64,000 nt of DNA, taken from NCBI RefSeq assembly GCF_051014445.1, contig NW_027488366.1, positions 21,780,001 through 21,844,000 of the forward strand, read 5' to 3'. The notes below the pieces were generated by a model. It was not told the DNA's origin. It was given only the letters and a program-made list of their open reading frames with translations, and searched no databases. The DNA comes from Colletes latitarsis. Taxonomy: Eukaryota > Arthropoda > Insecta > Hymenoptera > Colletidae. This document shows positions 1 to 9,891 of this stretch, piece by piece. Every line of letters begins with the position of its first letter. Position 1 is the first letter of the stretch. The position numbers and the translations under genes were made by a program.

Positions 1-214
1 TTCATTGAATGTTTCATTGTGGTACCTCATTACTACGTGATCAAAACCAGAAAAAACCCAGGATCCGTTCAACAAGTATGTGAAGAATGCGAAAGTATGA
101 GTCTGATGGGTGAAAATCCCAGGCCTAACCTAGACCTAACATGCGTTATCCTCTAAAATATTGATCGAAACCTGGTTTAATCGACTGTTTCAGTGTGGTA
201 CCACATTACTATGT

Positions 215-391
215 GATCCAAACCAGAAAATAACCCAGGATCTGTTCAAGGAGTATGTGAAGTGTGCGAAACTATGAGTCTGATGAGGTCAAATCCCAGA
301 CCTCTCCCAGACCTAACTTGCGTTATCCTCTAAAATATTGATCGAAACCAGGTTTAATCGACTGTTTCAGTATGGTACCACATTACTACGT
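215..391 (+). repeat. Exemplar monomer, subtype E (177 bp)
   Basis: Subtype E is one base longer than the others, because the A-run reads GAAAATAACCC instead of GAAAAAACCC. Other markers are CTGTTCAAGGAGTATG, GTGAAGTGTGCGAAA and GATGAGGTCAAATCCC. It nearly always carries ACTATGTGATCC in place of ACTACGTGATCC at its left edge, so one CpG is lost. E monomers are frequent in 4.6-10 kb and 20-31 kb. Confidence 0.88.
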
Positions 392-650
392 GATCCAAAC
401 CAGAAAAAACCCAGGATCCGTCCAACAAGTATGTGAAGAATGCGATAGTATGAGTCTGATCAGTGAAAATCCCAGACCTAACCTAGACCTAACATGCGTT
501 ATCCTCTAAAATATTGATCCAAACCAGGTTTAATGGACTGTTTCAGCGTGGTACCACACTACTACGTGATCCAAACCAGAAAAAACCCAGGATCCGTTCA
601 ACAAGTATGTGAAGAATGCGAAAGTATGAGTCTGATGAGTGAAAATCCCA

Positions 651-672
651 GGCCTAACCTAGACCTAACATG
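651..672 (+). repeat. Internal 11-bp direct duplication, CCTAA-rich (example)
   Basis: GGCCTAACCTA is followed directly by GACCTAACATG. The two 11-bp halves are imperfect direct repeats. In subtype C and E monomers the pair is GACCTATCCCA plus GACCTAACTTG. The period is about one helical turn. The sequence resembles degenerate CCTAA or GCCTAA telomere-type units, but it is only two units long and sits inside every monomer, so it is not a telomere. Confidence 0.7.
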
Positions 673-696
673 CGTTATCCTCAAAAATATTGATCG

Positions 697-734
697 AAAC
701 CTGGTTTAATCGACTGTTTCAGTGTGGTACCACA
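697..734 (+). other. Paired inverted-repeat elements in each monomer (example)
   Basis: The first element is AAACC-T-GGTTT at 697-707, a perfect 5-bp inverted repeat around one base that is A in most monomers and T in others. The second is the 12-bp perfect palindrome TGTGGTACCACA at 723-734. Their centres (702 and 728.5) are about 26.5 bp apart. Most monomers carry both. In monomers reading TCGAAACC...AATCGA the first element extends to an 8-bp arm with a 3-nt bulge (example 342-361). Such dyads could bind a symmetric protein or extrude as small cruciforms; neither is shown here. Confidence 0.75.
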
Positions 735-743
735 TTACTATGT

Positions 744-919
744 GATCCAAACCAGAAAAAACCCAGGATCTGTTCAACAAGTATGTGAAAAACGCTAAAC
801 TGTGAGCCTGATGAGGGCATATCTTAGACCTAACCCAGACCTAAGATGCGTTAACCTCTAAAATACATATCCAGACCAGGTTTCATTGAATGTTTCAGTG
901 TGGTACCACTTTACTACGT
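744..919 (+). repeat. Exemplar monomer, subtype D (176 bp)
   Basis: Subtype D begins like A but carries GTGAAAAACGCTAAACTGTG, AGCCTGATGAGGGC, a TCTTAGACCTAACCCA core, AAGATGCGTTAACC and ATATTTATCCAGACC before the dyad. It is usually followed by GGTTTCATTGAATG rather than GGTTTAATCGACTG. A sister form has GAAAAACGCGAAAGTATGAG and a GACATATCCCA core. Confidence 0.88.
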
Positions 920-1095
920 GATTCAATCCAAAATTAGCCCAGGATCTAGCCATGAAGTATGAGAAATATGCGAAAGTAAGAGCGTGATGAGGGCAAATCC
1001 TAGACCTATCCCAGACCTAACTTGCGTTATCCTCTAAAATATTTATCAAGACCAGGTTTAATTGAATGTGTCACTGTGGTACCACATTACTACGT
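920..1095 (+). repeat. Exemplar monomer, subtype C (176 bp)
   Basis: Subtype C is marked by GATCCAATCCAG (GATTC here), ATAGCCCAGG or ATTAGCCCAGG, AGCCATGAAGTATGAG, GCGAAAGTAAGAGC, TGATGAGGGCAAATCCTAG and GACCTATCCCA followed by GACCTAACTTG. It often follows subtype D, as here (D at 744-919), and often ends in ATATTTATCAAGACC. A related form with GATACAATCC and AGAAAGAGCCC or AGAAACAGCCC is common from about 4.9 kb onward. Confidence 0.88.
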
Positions 1096-1271
1096 GATCC
1101 AAACTAGAAAAAACCCAGGATCCGTTCAACAAGTATGTGTAGAATGCGAAAGTATGAGTCTGATCAGTGAAAATCTCAGGCCTTACCTAGACCTAACTTG
1201 CGTTGTCCTCTAAAATATTGATGGAAACCAGGTTTCATTGACCGTTTCAGTGTGGTACTACATTACTACGT

Positions 1272-1447
1272 GATGCAATCCAGAAAAAGCCCAGGATCTA
1301 GCCATCAAGTATGAGAAATATGCGAAAGAATGAGCCTGATGAGAGCAAATCCCAGACGTAACCTAGACCTAACATGCGTTATCCTCTAAAATATTGAGCG
1401 AAACCAGGTTTAATGGACTGTTTCAGTGTGGTACCACACTACTTCGT
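1272..1447 (+). repeat. Exemplar monomer, subtype B (176 bp)
   Basis: Subtype B is marked by GATGCAATCCAG, AAAAAGCCCAGG, ATCTAGCCATCAAGTATGAG, AAATATGCGAAAGAATGAGCC and TGATGAGAGC. Many B copies end in ACATGAATTATTCTC instead of ACATGCGTTATCCTC. B monomers often follow a junction in which the KpnI-centred palindrome is destroyed (GTGTTGTACTTC). This copy keeps ATGCGTTATCCTC and ends with the 16-bp palindrome variant. Confidence 0.88.
1425..1440 (+). other. Extended 16-bp perfect palindrome variant
   Basis: Where the monomer reads CACACTAC instead of CACATTAC, the GGTACC-centred palindrome grows to AGTGTGGTACCACACT, perfectly self-complementary over 16 bp. The same variant occurs elsewhere, for instance in the monomers starting near 4586, 7239, 10960, 20280 and 25760. 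It is usually followed by TTCGTGATCC or TACGTGATCC. Confidence 0.85.
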
Positions 1448-3346
1448 GATCCAAACCAGAAAAAACCCAGGATCTGTTCAACGCGTATATGAAAAACGCT
1501 ACACTGTGAGCCCGATGAGGGCAAATCTTAGACCTAACCCAGACCTACGATGCGTTAACCTCTAAAATATTTATCCAGACCAGGTTTAATCGACTGTTTC
1601 AGTGTGGTACCTCATTACTACGTGATCCAAACCAGAAAAAACCCAGGATCCGTTCAACAAGTATGTGAAGAATGCGAAAGTATGAGTCTGATGGGTGAAA
1701 ATCCCAGTCCTAACCTAGACCTAACATGCGTTATCCTCTAAAATATTGATCGAAACCTGGTTTAATCGACTGTTTCAGTGTGGTACCACATTACTATGTG
1801 ATCCAAACCAGAAAATAACCCAGGATCTGTTCAAGGAGTATGTGAAGTGTGCGAAAGTATGAGTCTGAAGAGATCAAATCCCAAACCTCTCCCAGACCTA
1901 ACTTGCGTTATTCTCTAAAATATTGATCGAAACCAGGTTTAATCGACTGTTTCAGTGTGGTACCACATTACTACGTGATCCAAACCAGAAAAAACCCAGG
2001 ATCCGTTCAACAAGTATGTGAAGAATGCGACAGTATGAGTCTGATGAGTGAAAATCCCAGACCTAACCTAGACCTAACATGCGTTATCCTCTGAAATATT
2101 GATCCAACCCAGGTTTAATGGACTGTTTCAGCGAGGTACAACACTACTACGTGATCCAAACCAGAAAAAACCCAGGATCTGTTCAACAAGTGTGTGAAAA
2201 ACGCGAAAGTATGAGCCTGATGAGGGCAAATCCCAGACATATCCCAGACCGAACTTGCGTTGTCCTCTAAGATATTGATGGAAACCAGGTTTAATTGACT
2301 GTTTCAGTGTTGTACTTCATTACTACGTGATGCAATCCAGAAAAAGCCCAGGAGCTAGCCATCAAGTATGAGAAATATGCGAAAGAATGAGCCTGATGAG
2401 AGCAAATCCCAGGCCTAACCTAGACCTAACATGAATTATTCTCTAAAATATTGATCGAAACCAGGTTTAATTGACTGTTTCAGTGTGGTCCCACATTACT
2501 ACGTGATCCAAACCAGAAAAAACCCAGGTTCCGTTCAACAAGTATGTGAAGAATGCGAAAGTATGAGTCTGATGAGGTCAAATCCCAGGCCTAACCTAGA
2601 CCTAACATGCGTTATCCTCAAAAATATTGATCGAAACCTGGTTTAATCGACTGTTTCAGTGTGGTACCACATTACTACGAGATCCAAACCAGAAAAATTC
2701 CAGGATCTAGCCATCAAGTATGTGAAGAATGCGAAAGTATGAGTCTGATGAGGGCAAATCCCAGACCTATCCCAGACCTAACTTGCGTTATCCACTAAAA
2801 TATTGATCGAAACCAGGTTTAATTGACCGTTTCAGTGTGGTACCACATTACTACGTGATCCAAACCAGAAAAAACACAGGATCCGTTCAACAAGTATGTG
2901 AAAAATGCGAAAGTATGAGTCTGATGAGTGAAATTCCCACGGCAAACCTAGACCTAACATGCGTTATCCTCTAAAATATTGATCGAAACCAGGTTTAATC
3001 GACTGTTTCAGTGTGGTACCACATTACTATGTGATCCAAACCAGAAAAAACCCAGGATCTGTTCAACAAGTATGTGAAAAACGCTAAACTGTGAGCCTGA
3101 TGAGGGCATATCTTAGACCTAACCTAGACCTAAGATGCGTTATCCTCTAAAATATTTATCAAGACCATGTTTAATTGAATGTTTCAGTGTGGTACCACAT
3201 TACTACGTGATGCAAACTAGAAAAAACCCAGGATCCGTTCAACAAGTATGTGAAGAATGCGAAAGTATGAGTCTGATCAGTGAAAATCTCAGGCCTTACC
3301 TAGACCTAACTTGCGTTGTCCTCTAAAATATTGATCGAAACCTGGT

Positions 3347-4585
3347 TTAATTGAATGTTTCATTGTGGTACCTCATTACTACGTGATCAAAACCAGAAAA
3401 AACCCAGGATCCGTTCAACAAGTATATGAAGAACGCGAAAGTATGAGTCTGATGGGTGAAAATCCCAGGCCTAACCTAGACCTAACATGCGTTATCCTCT
3501 AAAATATTGATCGAAACCTGGTTTAATCGACTGTTTCAGTGTGGTACCACATTACTATGTGATCCAAACCAGAAAATAACCCAGGATCTGTTCAAGGAGT
3601 ATGTGAAGTGTGCGAAACTATGAGTCTGATGAGGTCAAATCCCAGACCTCTCCCAGACCTAACTTGCGTTATCCTCTAAAATATTGATCGAAACCAGGTT
3701 TAAACGACTGTTTCAGTGTGGTACCACATTACTACGTGATCCAAACCAGAAAAAACCCAGGGTCCGTCCAACAAGTATGTGAAGAATGCGATAGTATGAG
3801 TCTGATGAGTGAAAATCCCAGACCTAACCTAGATCTAACATGCGTTATCCTCTAAAATATTGATCCAAACCAGGTTTAATGGACTGTTTCAGCGTGGTAC
3901 CACACTACTACGTGATCCAAACCAGAAAAAACCCAGGATCCGTTCAACAAGTATGTGAAGAATGCGAAAGTATGAGTCTGATGAGTGAAAATCCCAGGCC
4001 TAACCTAGACCTAACATGCGTTATCCTCAAAAATATTGATCGAAACCTGGTTTAATCGACTGTTTCAGTGTGGTACCACATTACTATGTGATCCAAACCA
4101 GAAAAAACCCAGGATCTGTTCAACAAGTATGTGAAAAACGCTAAACTGTGAGCCTGATGAGGGCATATCTTAGACCTAACCCAGACCTAAGATGCGTTAA
4201 CCTCTAAAATATTTATCCAGACCAGGTTTCATTGAATGTTTCAGTGTGGTACCACTTTACTACGTGATTCAATCCAAAATTAGCCCAGGATCTAGCCATG
4301 AAGTATGAGAAATATGCGAAAGTAAGAGCGTGATGAGGGCAAATCCTAGACCTATCCCAGACCTAACTTGCGTTATCCTCTAAAATATTTATCAAGACCA
4401 GGTTTAATTGAATGTTTCAGTGTGGTACCACATTACTACGTGATCCAAACTAGAAAAAACGCAGGATCCGTTCAACAAGTATGTGTAGAATGCGAAAGTA
4501 TGAGTCTGATCAGTGAAAATCACAGGCCTTACCTAGACCTAACTTGCGTTGTCCTCTAAAATATTGATGGAAACCAGGTTTCATT
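3347..4585 (+). repeat. Seven-monomer block, second copy
   Basis: This is the second copy of 1-1240, offset 3346 bp. The match ends near 4585, at GGTTTCATTGACTG. There the first copy continues into a B monomer (GTGGTACTAC, GATGCAATCC), while this copy joins the start of the 15-monomer HOR. The join is in phase with the monomer, as expected for unequal exchange between misaligned arrays. Confidence 0.85.
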
Positions 4586-7238
4586 GACTGTTTCAGTGTG
4601 GTACCACACTACTTCGTGATCCATACCAGAAAAAACCCAGGATCTGTTCGACAAGTATGTGAAGAACGCTAAACTGTGAGCCTGATGAGGGGAAGATGAG
4701 GGCAATCTTAGACCTAACCCAGACCTAAGATGCGTTATCCTCTAAAATATTTATCCAGACCAGGTTTCATTGAATGTTTCAGTGTCGTACCACTTTACTA
4801 CGTGATCCAATCCAGAAATAGCCTAGGATCTAGCCATGAAGTATGAGAAATATGCGAAAGTAAGAGCCTGATGAGGGCAAATCCTAGACCTATCCCAGAC
4901 CTAACTTGCGTTATCCTCTAAAATATTGATCGAAACCAGGTTTAATTGACGGTTTCAGCGTGGTACCACATTACTACGTGATACAATCCAGAAAGAGTCC
5001 AGGATCTAGCCATGAAGTATGAGAAATATGCGAAAGTATGAGCCTGATGAGGGCAAATCCCAGGCCTAACCTAGACCTAACATGCGTTATCCTCCAAAAT
5101 ATTGATCGAAACCTGGTTTAATCGACTGTTTCAGTGTGGTACCACATTACTATGTGATCCAAACCAGAAAATAACCCAGGATCTGTTCAAGGAGTAAGTG
5201 AAGTGTGCGAAAGTATGAGTCTGATGAGGTCAAATCCCACACCTAAACCAGACCTAACTTGCGTTATCCTCTAGAATATTGATCGAAACCAGGTTTAATC
5301 GACTGTTTCAGTGTGGTACCACATTACTATGTGATCCAAACCAGAAAATAACCCAGGTTCTGTTCAAGGAGTATGTGAAGTGTGCGAAAGTATGAGTCTG
5401 ATGAGGTCAAATCCCAGACCTATCCCAGACCTAACTTGCGTTATCCTCTAAAATATTGATCGAAACCAGGCTTAATCGACTATTTCAGTGCGGTACCACA
5501 TTACTACGTGATCCAAACCAGAAAACACCCAGGATCAGTTCAACAAGTATGTGAAGAATGCGAAAGTATGAGTCTGATGAGTGAGAATCCCAGACCATTC
5601 CCAGACTTAACTTGCGTTATCCTCTAAAATATTGATCGAAACCAGGTTTAATCGACTGTTTCAGTGTGGTACCACATTACTACGTGATCCAAACCAGAAA
5701 AATTCCAGGATCTAGCCATCAAGTATGTGAAGAATGCGAAAGTATGAGTCTGATGAGGGCAAATCCCAGACCTATCCCAGACCTAACTTGCGTTATCCAC
5801 TAAAATATTGATCGAAACCAGGTTTAATTGACCGTTTCAGTGTGGTACCACATTACTACGTGATCCAAACCAGAAAAAACCCAGGATCCGTTCAACAAGT
5901 ATGTGAAAAATGCGAAAGTATGAGTCCGATCAGTGAAAATCTCAGGCCTTACCTAGACCTAACTTGCGTTGTCGTCTAAAATATTGATTGAAACCAGGTT
6001 TCATTGACTGTTTCAGTGTGGTACCACATTACTACGTGATCCAAACCAGAAAAAACCCAGGATCCGTTCAACAAGTATGTGAAGAATGCGAAAGTATGAG
6101 TCTGATGAGTGAAAATCCCAGGCCTAACCTAGACCTAACATGCGCTGTCCTCTAAAATGTTGATGGAAACCAGGTTTCATTGACAGTTTCAGTGTGGTAC
6201 CACAATACTACGTGATCCAAACCAGAAAAAACCCAGGATCAGTTCAACAAGTATGTGAAGAATGCGAAAGTATGAGTCTGATGAGTGTAATTCCCAGGGC
6301 TAACCTAGCCCTAACATGCGTTGTCCTCTAAAATATTGATGGAAACCAGGTTTCATTGACTGTTTCAGTGTGGTACTACATTACTACGTGATGCAATCCA
6401 GAAAAAGCCCAGGATCTAGCCATCAAGTATGAGAAATATGCGAAAGAATGAGCCTGATGAGAGCAAATCCCAGACCTAACATAGACCTAACATGAATTAT
6501 TCTCTAAAATATTGATCGAAACCAGGTTTAATTGACTGTTTCAGTGTGGTCCCACATTACTACGTGATCCAAACCAGAAATAACCCAGGATCCGTTCAAC
6601 AAGTATGTGAAGAATGCGAAAGTATGAGTCTGATGAGTGAAAATCCCAGGCCTAACCTAGACCTAACATGCGCTGTCCTCTAAAATATTGATGGAAACCA
6701 GGTTTCATTGACAGTTTCAGTGTGGTACCACAATACTACGTGATCCAAACCAGAAAAAACCCAGGGTCTCTTCAACAAGTATGTGAAAAACGCGAAAGTA
6801 TGAGCCTGATGAGGGCAAACCCCAGACATATCCCAGACCAAACTTGCGTTGTCCTCTAAGATATTTATGGAAACCAGGTTTAATTGACTGCTTCAGTATT
6901 GTACTTCATTACTACGTGATGCAATCCAGAAAAAGCCCAGGATCTAGCCATCAAGTATGAGAAGTATGCGAAAGTATGAGCCTGATGAGGGCAAATCCCA
7001 GGCCTAACCTAGACCTAACATGCGTTATCCTCCAAAATATTGATCGAAACCTGGTTTAATCGACTGTTTCAGTGTGGTACCCCATTACTATGTGATCCAA
7101 ACCAGAAAATAACCCAGGATCTGTTCAAGGAGTATGTGAAGTGTGCGAAGGTATGAGTCTGATGAGGTCAAATCCCAGACCTATCCCAGACCTAACTTGC
7201 GTTATCCTCTAAAATATTGATCGAAACCAGGTTTAATG
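4586..7238 (+). repeat. 15-monomer higher-order repeat, copy 1 (2653 bp)
   Basis: The unit of fifteen distinct monomers repeats immediately at 7239 with an exact offset of 2653 bp, checked at several points: the 186-bp marker monomer at 4618 versus 7271, and CTCAGGCCTTACC at 5941 versus 8594. The length is 15 x 176 plus 13. Ten of the extra bases come from the insertion in the first monomer and the rest from 177-bp E monomers. The order is a D-like marker monomer, C, a GATACAATCC monomer, three E or E-like monomers, then A/B mixtures ending in a palindrome-lacking B monomer and an E monomer. Confidence 0.9.
4618..4803 (+). repeat. 186-bp marker monomer with 10-bp net insertion
   Basis: The monomer reads GATGAGGGGAAGATGAGGGC where others read GATGAGGGC, so GATGAGG is duplicated with GGAA between the copies. 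One A is also lost in the following GCAATC. The net gain is 10 bp, giving 186 bp. Exact relatives occur at 7271-7456, 20310-20495 and 25785-25970, each of 186 bp. This makes it a clean lineage marker for the start of the 15-monomer unit. Confidence 0.92.
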
Positions 7239-9891
7239 GACTGTTTCAGTGTGGTACCACACTACTTCGTGATCCATACCAGAAAAAACCCAGGATCTGT
7301 TCGACAAGTATGTGAAGAACGCTAAACTGTGAGCCTGATGAGGGGAAGATGAGGGCAATCTTAGACCTAACCCAGACCTAAGATGCGTTATCCTCTAAAA
7401 TATTTATCCAGACCAGGTTTCATTGAATGTTTCAGTGTCGTACCACTTTACTACGTGATCCAATCCAGAAATAGCCTAGGATCTAGCCATGAAGTATGAG
7501 AAATATGCGAAAGTAAGAGCCTGATGAGGGCAAATCCTAGACCTATCCCAGACCTAACTTGCGTTATCCTCTAAAATATTGATCGAAACCAGGTTTAATT
7601 GACGGTTTCAGCGTGGTACCACATTACTACGTGATACAATCCAGAAAGAGTCCAGGATCTAGCCATGAAGTATGAGAAATATGCGAAAGTATGAGCCTGA
7701 TGAGGGCAAATCCCAGGCCTAACCTAGACCTAACATGCGTTATCCTCCAAAATATTGATCGAAACCTGGTTTAATCGACTGTTTCAGTGTGGTACCACAT
7801 TACTATGTGATCCAAACCAGAAAATAACCCAGGATCTGTTCAAGGAGTATGTGAAGTGTGCGAAAGTATGAGTCTGATGAGGTCAAATCCCACACCTAAA
7901 CCAGACCTAACTTGCGTTATCCTCTAGAATATTGATCGAAACCAGGTTTAATCGACTGTTTCAGTGTGGTACCACATTACTATGTGATCCAAACCAGAAA
8001 ATAACCCAGGTTCTGTTCAAGGGGTATGTGAAGTGTGCGAAAGTATGAGTCTGATGAGGTCAAATCCCAGACCTATCCCAGACCTAACTTGCGTTATCCT
8101 CTAAAATATTGATCGAAACCAGGCTTAATCGACTATTTCAGTGCGGTACCACATTACTACGTGATCCAAACCAGAAAACACCCAGGATCAGTTCAACAAG
8201 TATGTGAAGAATGCGAAAGTATGAGTCTGATGAGTGAGAATCCCAGACCATTCCCAGACTTAACTTGCGTTATCCTCTAAAATATTGATCGAAACCAGGT
8301 TTAATCGACTGTTTCAGTGTGGTACCACATTACTACGTGATCCAAACCAGAAAAATTCCAGGATCTAGCCATCAAGTATGTGAAGAATGCGAAAGTATGA
8401 GTCTGATGAGGGCAAATCCCAGACCTATCCCAGACCTAACTTGCGTTATCCACTAAAATATTGATCGAAACCAGGTTTAATTGACCGTTTCAGTGTGGTA
8501 CCACATTACTACGTGATCCAAACCAGAAAAAACCCAGGATCCGTTCAACAAGTATGTGAAAAATGCGAAAGTATGAGTCCGATCAGTGAAAATCTCAGGC
8601 CTTACCTAGACCTAACTTGCGTTGTCGTCTAAAATATTGATTGAAACCAGGTTTCATTGACTGTTTCAGTGTGGTACCACATTACTACGTGATCCAAACC
8701 AGAAAAAACCCAGGATCCGTTCAACAAGTATGTGAAGAATGCGAAAGTATGAGTCTGATGAGTGAAAATCCCAGGCCTAACCTAGACCTAACATGCGCTG
8801 TCCTCTAAAATGTTGATGGAAACCAGGTTTCATTGACAGTTTCAGTGTGGTACCACAATACTACGTGATCCAAACCAGAAAAAACCCAGGATCAGTTCAA
8901 CAAGTATGTGAAGAATGCGAAAGTATGAGTCTGATGAGTGTAATTCCCAGGGCTAACCTAGCCCTAACATGCGTTGTCCTCTAAAATATTGATGGAAACC
9001 AGGTTTCATTGACTGTTTCAGTGTGGTACTACATTACTACGTGATGCAATCCAGAAAAAGCCCAGGATCTAGCCATCAAGTATGAGAAATATGCGAAAGA
9101 ATGAGCCTGATGAGAGCAAATCCCAGACCTAACATAGACCTAACATGAATTATTCTCTAAAATATTGATCGAAACCAGGTTTAATTGACTGTTTCAGTGT
9201 GGTCCCACATTACTACGTGATCCAAACCAGAAATAACCCAGGATCCGTTCAACAAGTATGTGAAGAATGCGAAAGTATGAGTCTGATGAGTGAAAATCCC
9301 AGGCCTAACCTAGACCTAACATGCGCTGTCCTCTAAAATATTGATGGAAACCAGGTTTCATTGACAGTTTCAGTGTGGTACCACAATACTACGTGATCCA
9401 AACCAGAAAAAACCCAGGGTCTCTTCAACAAGTATGTGAAAAACGCGAAAGTATGAGCCTGATGAGGGCAAACCCCAGACATATCCCAGACCAAACTTGC
9501 GTTGTCCTCTAAGATATTTATGGAAACCAGGTTTAATTGACTGCTTCAGTATTGTACTTCATTACTACGTGATGCAATCCAGAAAAAGCCCAGGATCTAG
9601 CCATCAAGTATGAGAAGTATGCGAAAGTATGAGCCTGATGAGGGCAAATCCCAGGCCTAACCTAGCCCTAACATGCGTTATCCTCCAAAATATTGATCGA
9701 AACCTGGTTTAATCGACTGTTTCAGTGTGGTACCACATTACTATGTGATCCAAACCAGAAAATAACCCAGGATCTGTTCAAGGAGTATGTGAAGTGTGCG
9801 AAAGTATGAGTCTGATGAGGTCAAATCCCAGACCTATCCCAGACCTAACTTGCGTTATCCTCTAAAATATTGATCGAAACCAGGTTTAATC
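7239..9891 (+). repeat. 15-monomer higher-order repeat, copy 2 (2653 bp)
   Basis: This copy follows copy 1 directly and is almost identical to it. The few differences seen by eye include AACCTAGCCC versus AACCTAGACC near 9663, and CCACATT versus CCCCATT near 9731 and 7082. The high identity across 2.65 kb, against the clear divergence between monomers inside the unit, is the signature of a recently amplified HOR. Confidence 0.9.

Larger units (their letters stand above)
568..743 (+). repeat. Exemplar monomer, subtype A (176 bp)
   Basis: Subtype A is marked by GATCCAAACCAG, a run of six A's, GGATCCGTTCAACAAG, GTGAAGAATGCGAAAG, GAGTCTGATGAGTGAAAATC and a GGCCTAACCTA or GACCTAACCTA core. It is the commonest subtype. 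This copy has CCTCAAAAATATT in place of the usual CCTCTAAAATATT, and the central T form of the AAACC-T-GGTTT dyad. Subtype names are mine and rest on diagnostic blocks seen by eye. Confidence 0.9.
1..1240 (+). repeat. Seven-monomer block, first copy (repeated at 3347)
   Basis: This stretch recurs at 3347-4585 with a constant offset of 3346 bp, or 19 monomers plus 2 bp. The order of subtypes is the same in both copies: an A monomer with CATTGTGGTACCTC, then E, A, A, D, C, then A with CTCAGGCCTTACC. Only scattered substitutions separate them, for example at the BamHI-like GGATCC versus GGGTCC site near 410 and 3760. The left edge lies outside the window. Confidence 0.85.
1241..3346 (+). repeat. 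Mosaic satellite monomers between the 19-monomer-spaced blocks
   Basis: About twelve monomers of subtypes A to E in no simple repeated order. The stretch near 1590-1960 resembles 1-350, with the same GATGGGTGAAAATCC A monomer followed by an E monomer, suggesting a smaller 9-monomer displacement. A chimeric monomer near 2691-2760 has AAATTCCAGG and AGCCATCAAG joined to an A-type right half. No gene or unrelated sequence is present. Confidence 0.85.

Noticed and set aside
342..355. RNA polymerase III B box or tRNA-like origin of the monomer
   Set aside because: The reverse strand reads GGTTTCGA, one base too long for GGTTCGA, and the following CC is absent. No A box at a suitable distance and no cloverleaf was seen.
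651..672. Telomeric repeat
   Set aside because: CCTAA-like motifs occur only twice per monomer and are degenerate. No run of tandem telomere units exists anywhere in the window.
1022..1213. Short open reading frames of 63-81 codons starting at ATGCGTTATCC, recurring about 26 times
   Set aside because: They recur at the monomer period and appear only where a variant (ATATTTATC for ATATTGATC) removes a stop. 176 is not a multiple of three, so the frame changes each monomer and no long frame can form. There is no ribosome-binding or promoter context. They are by-products of the satellite.
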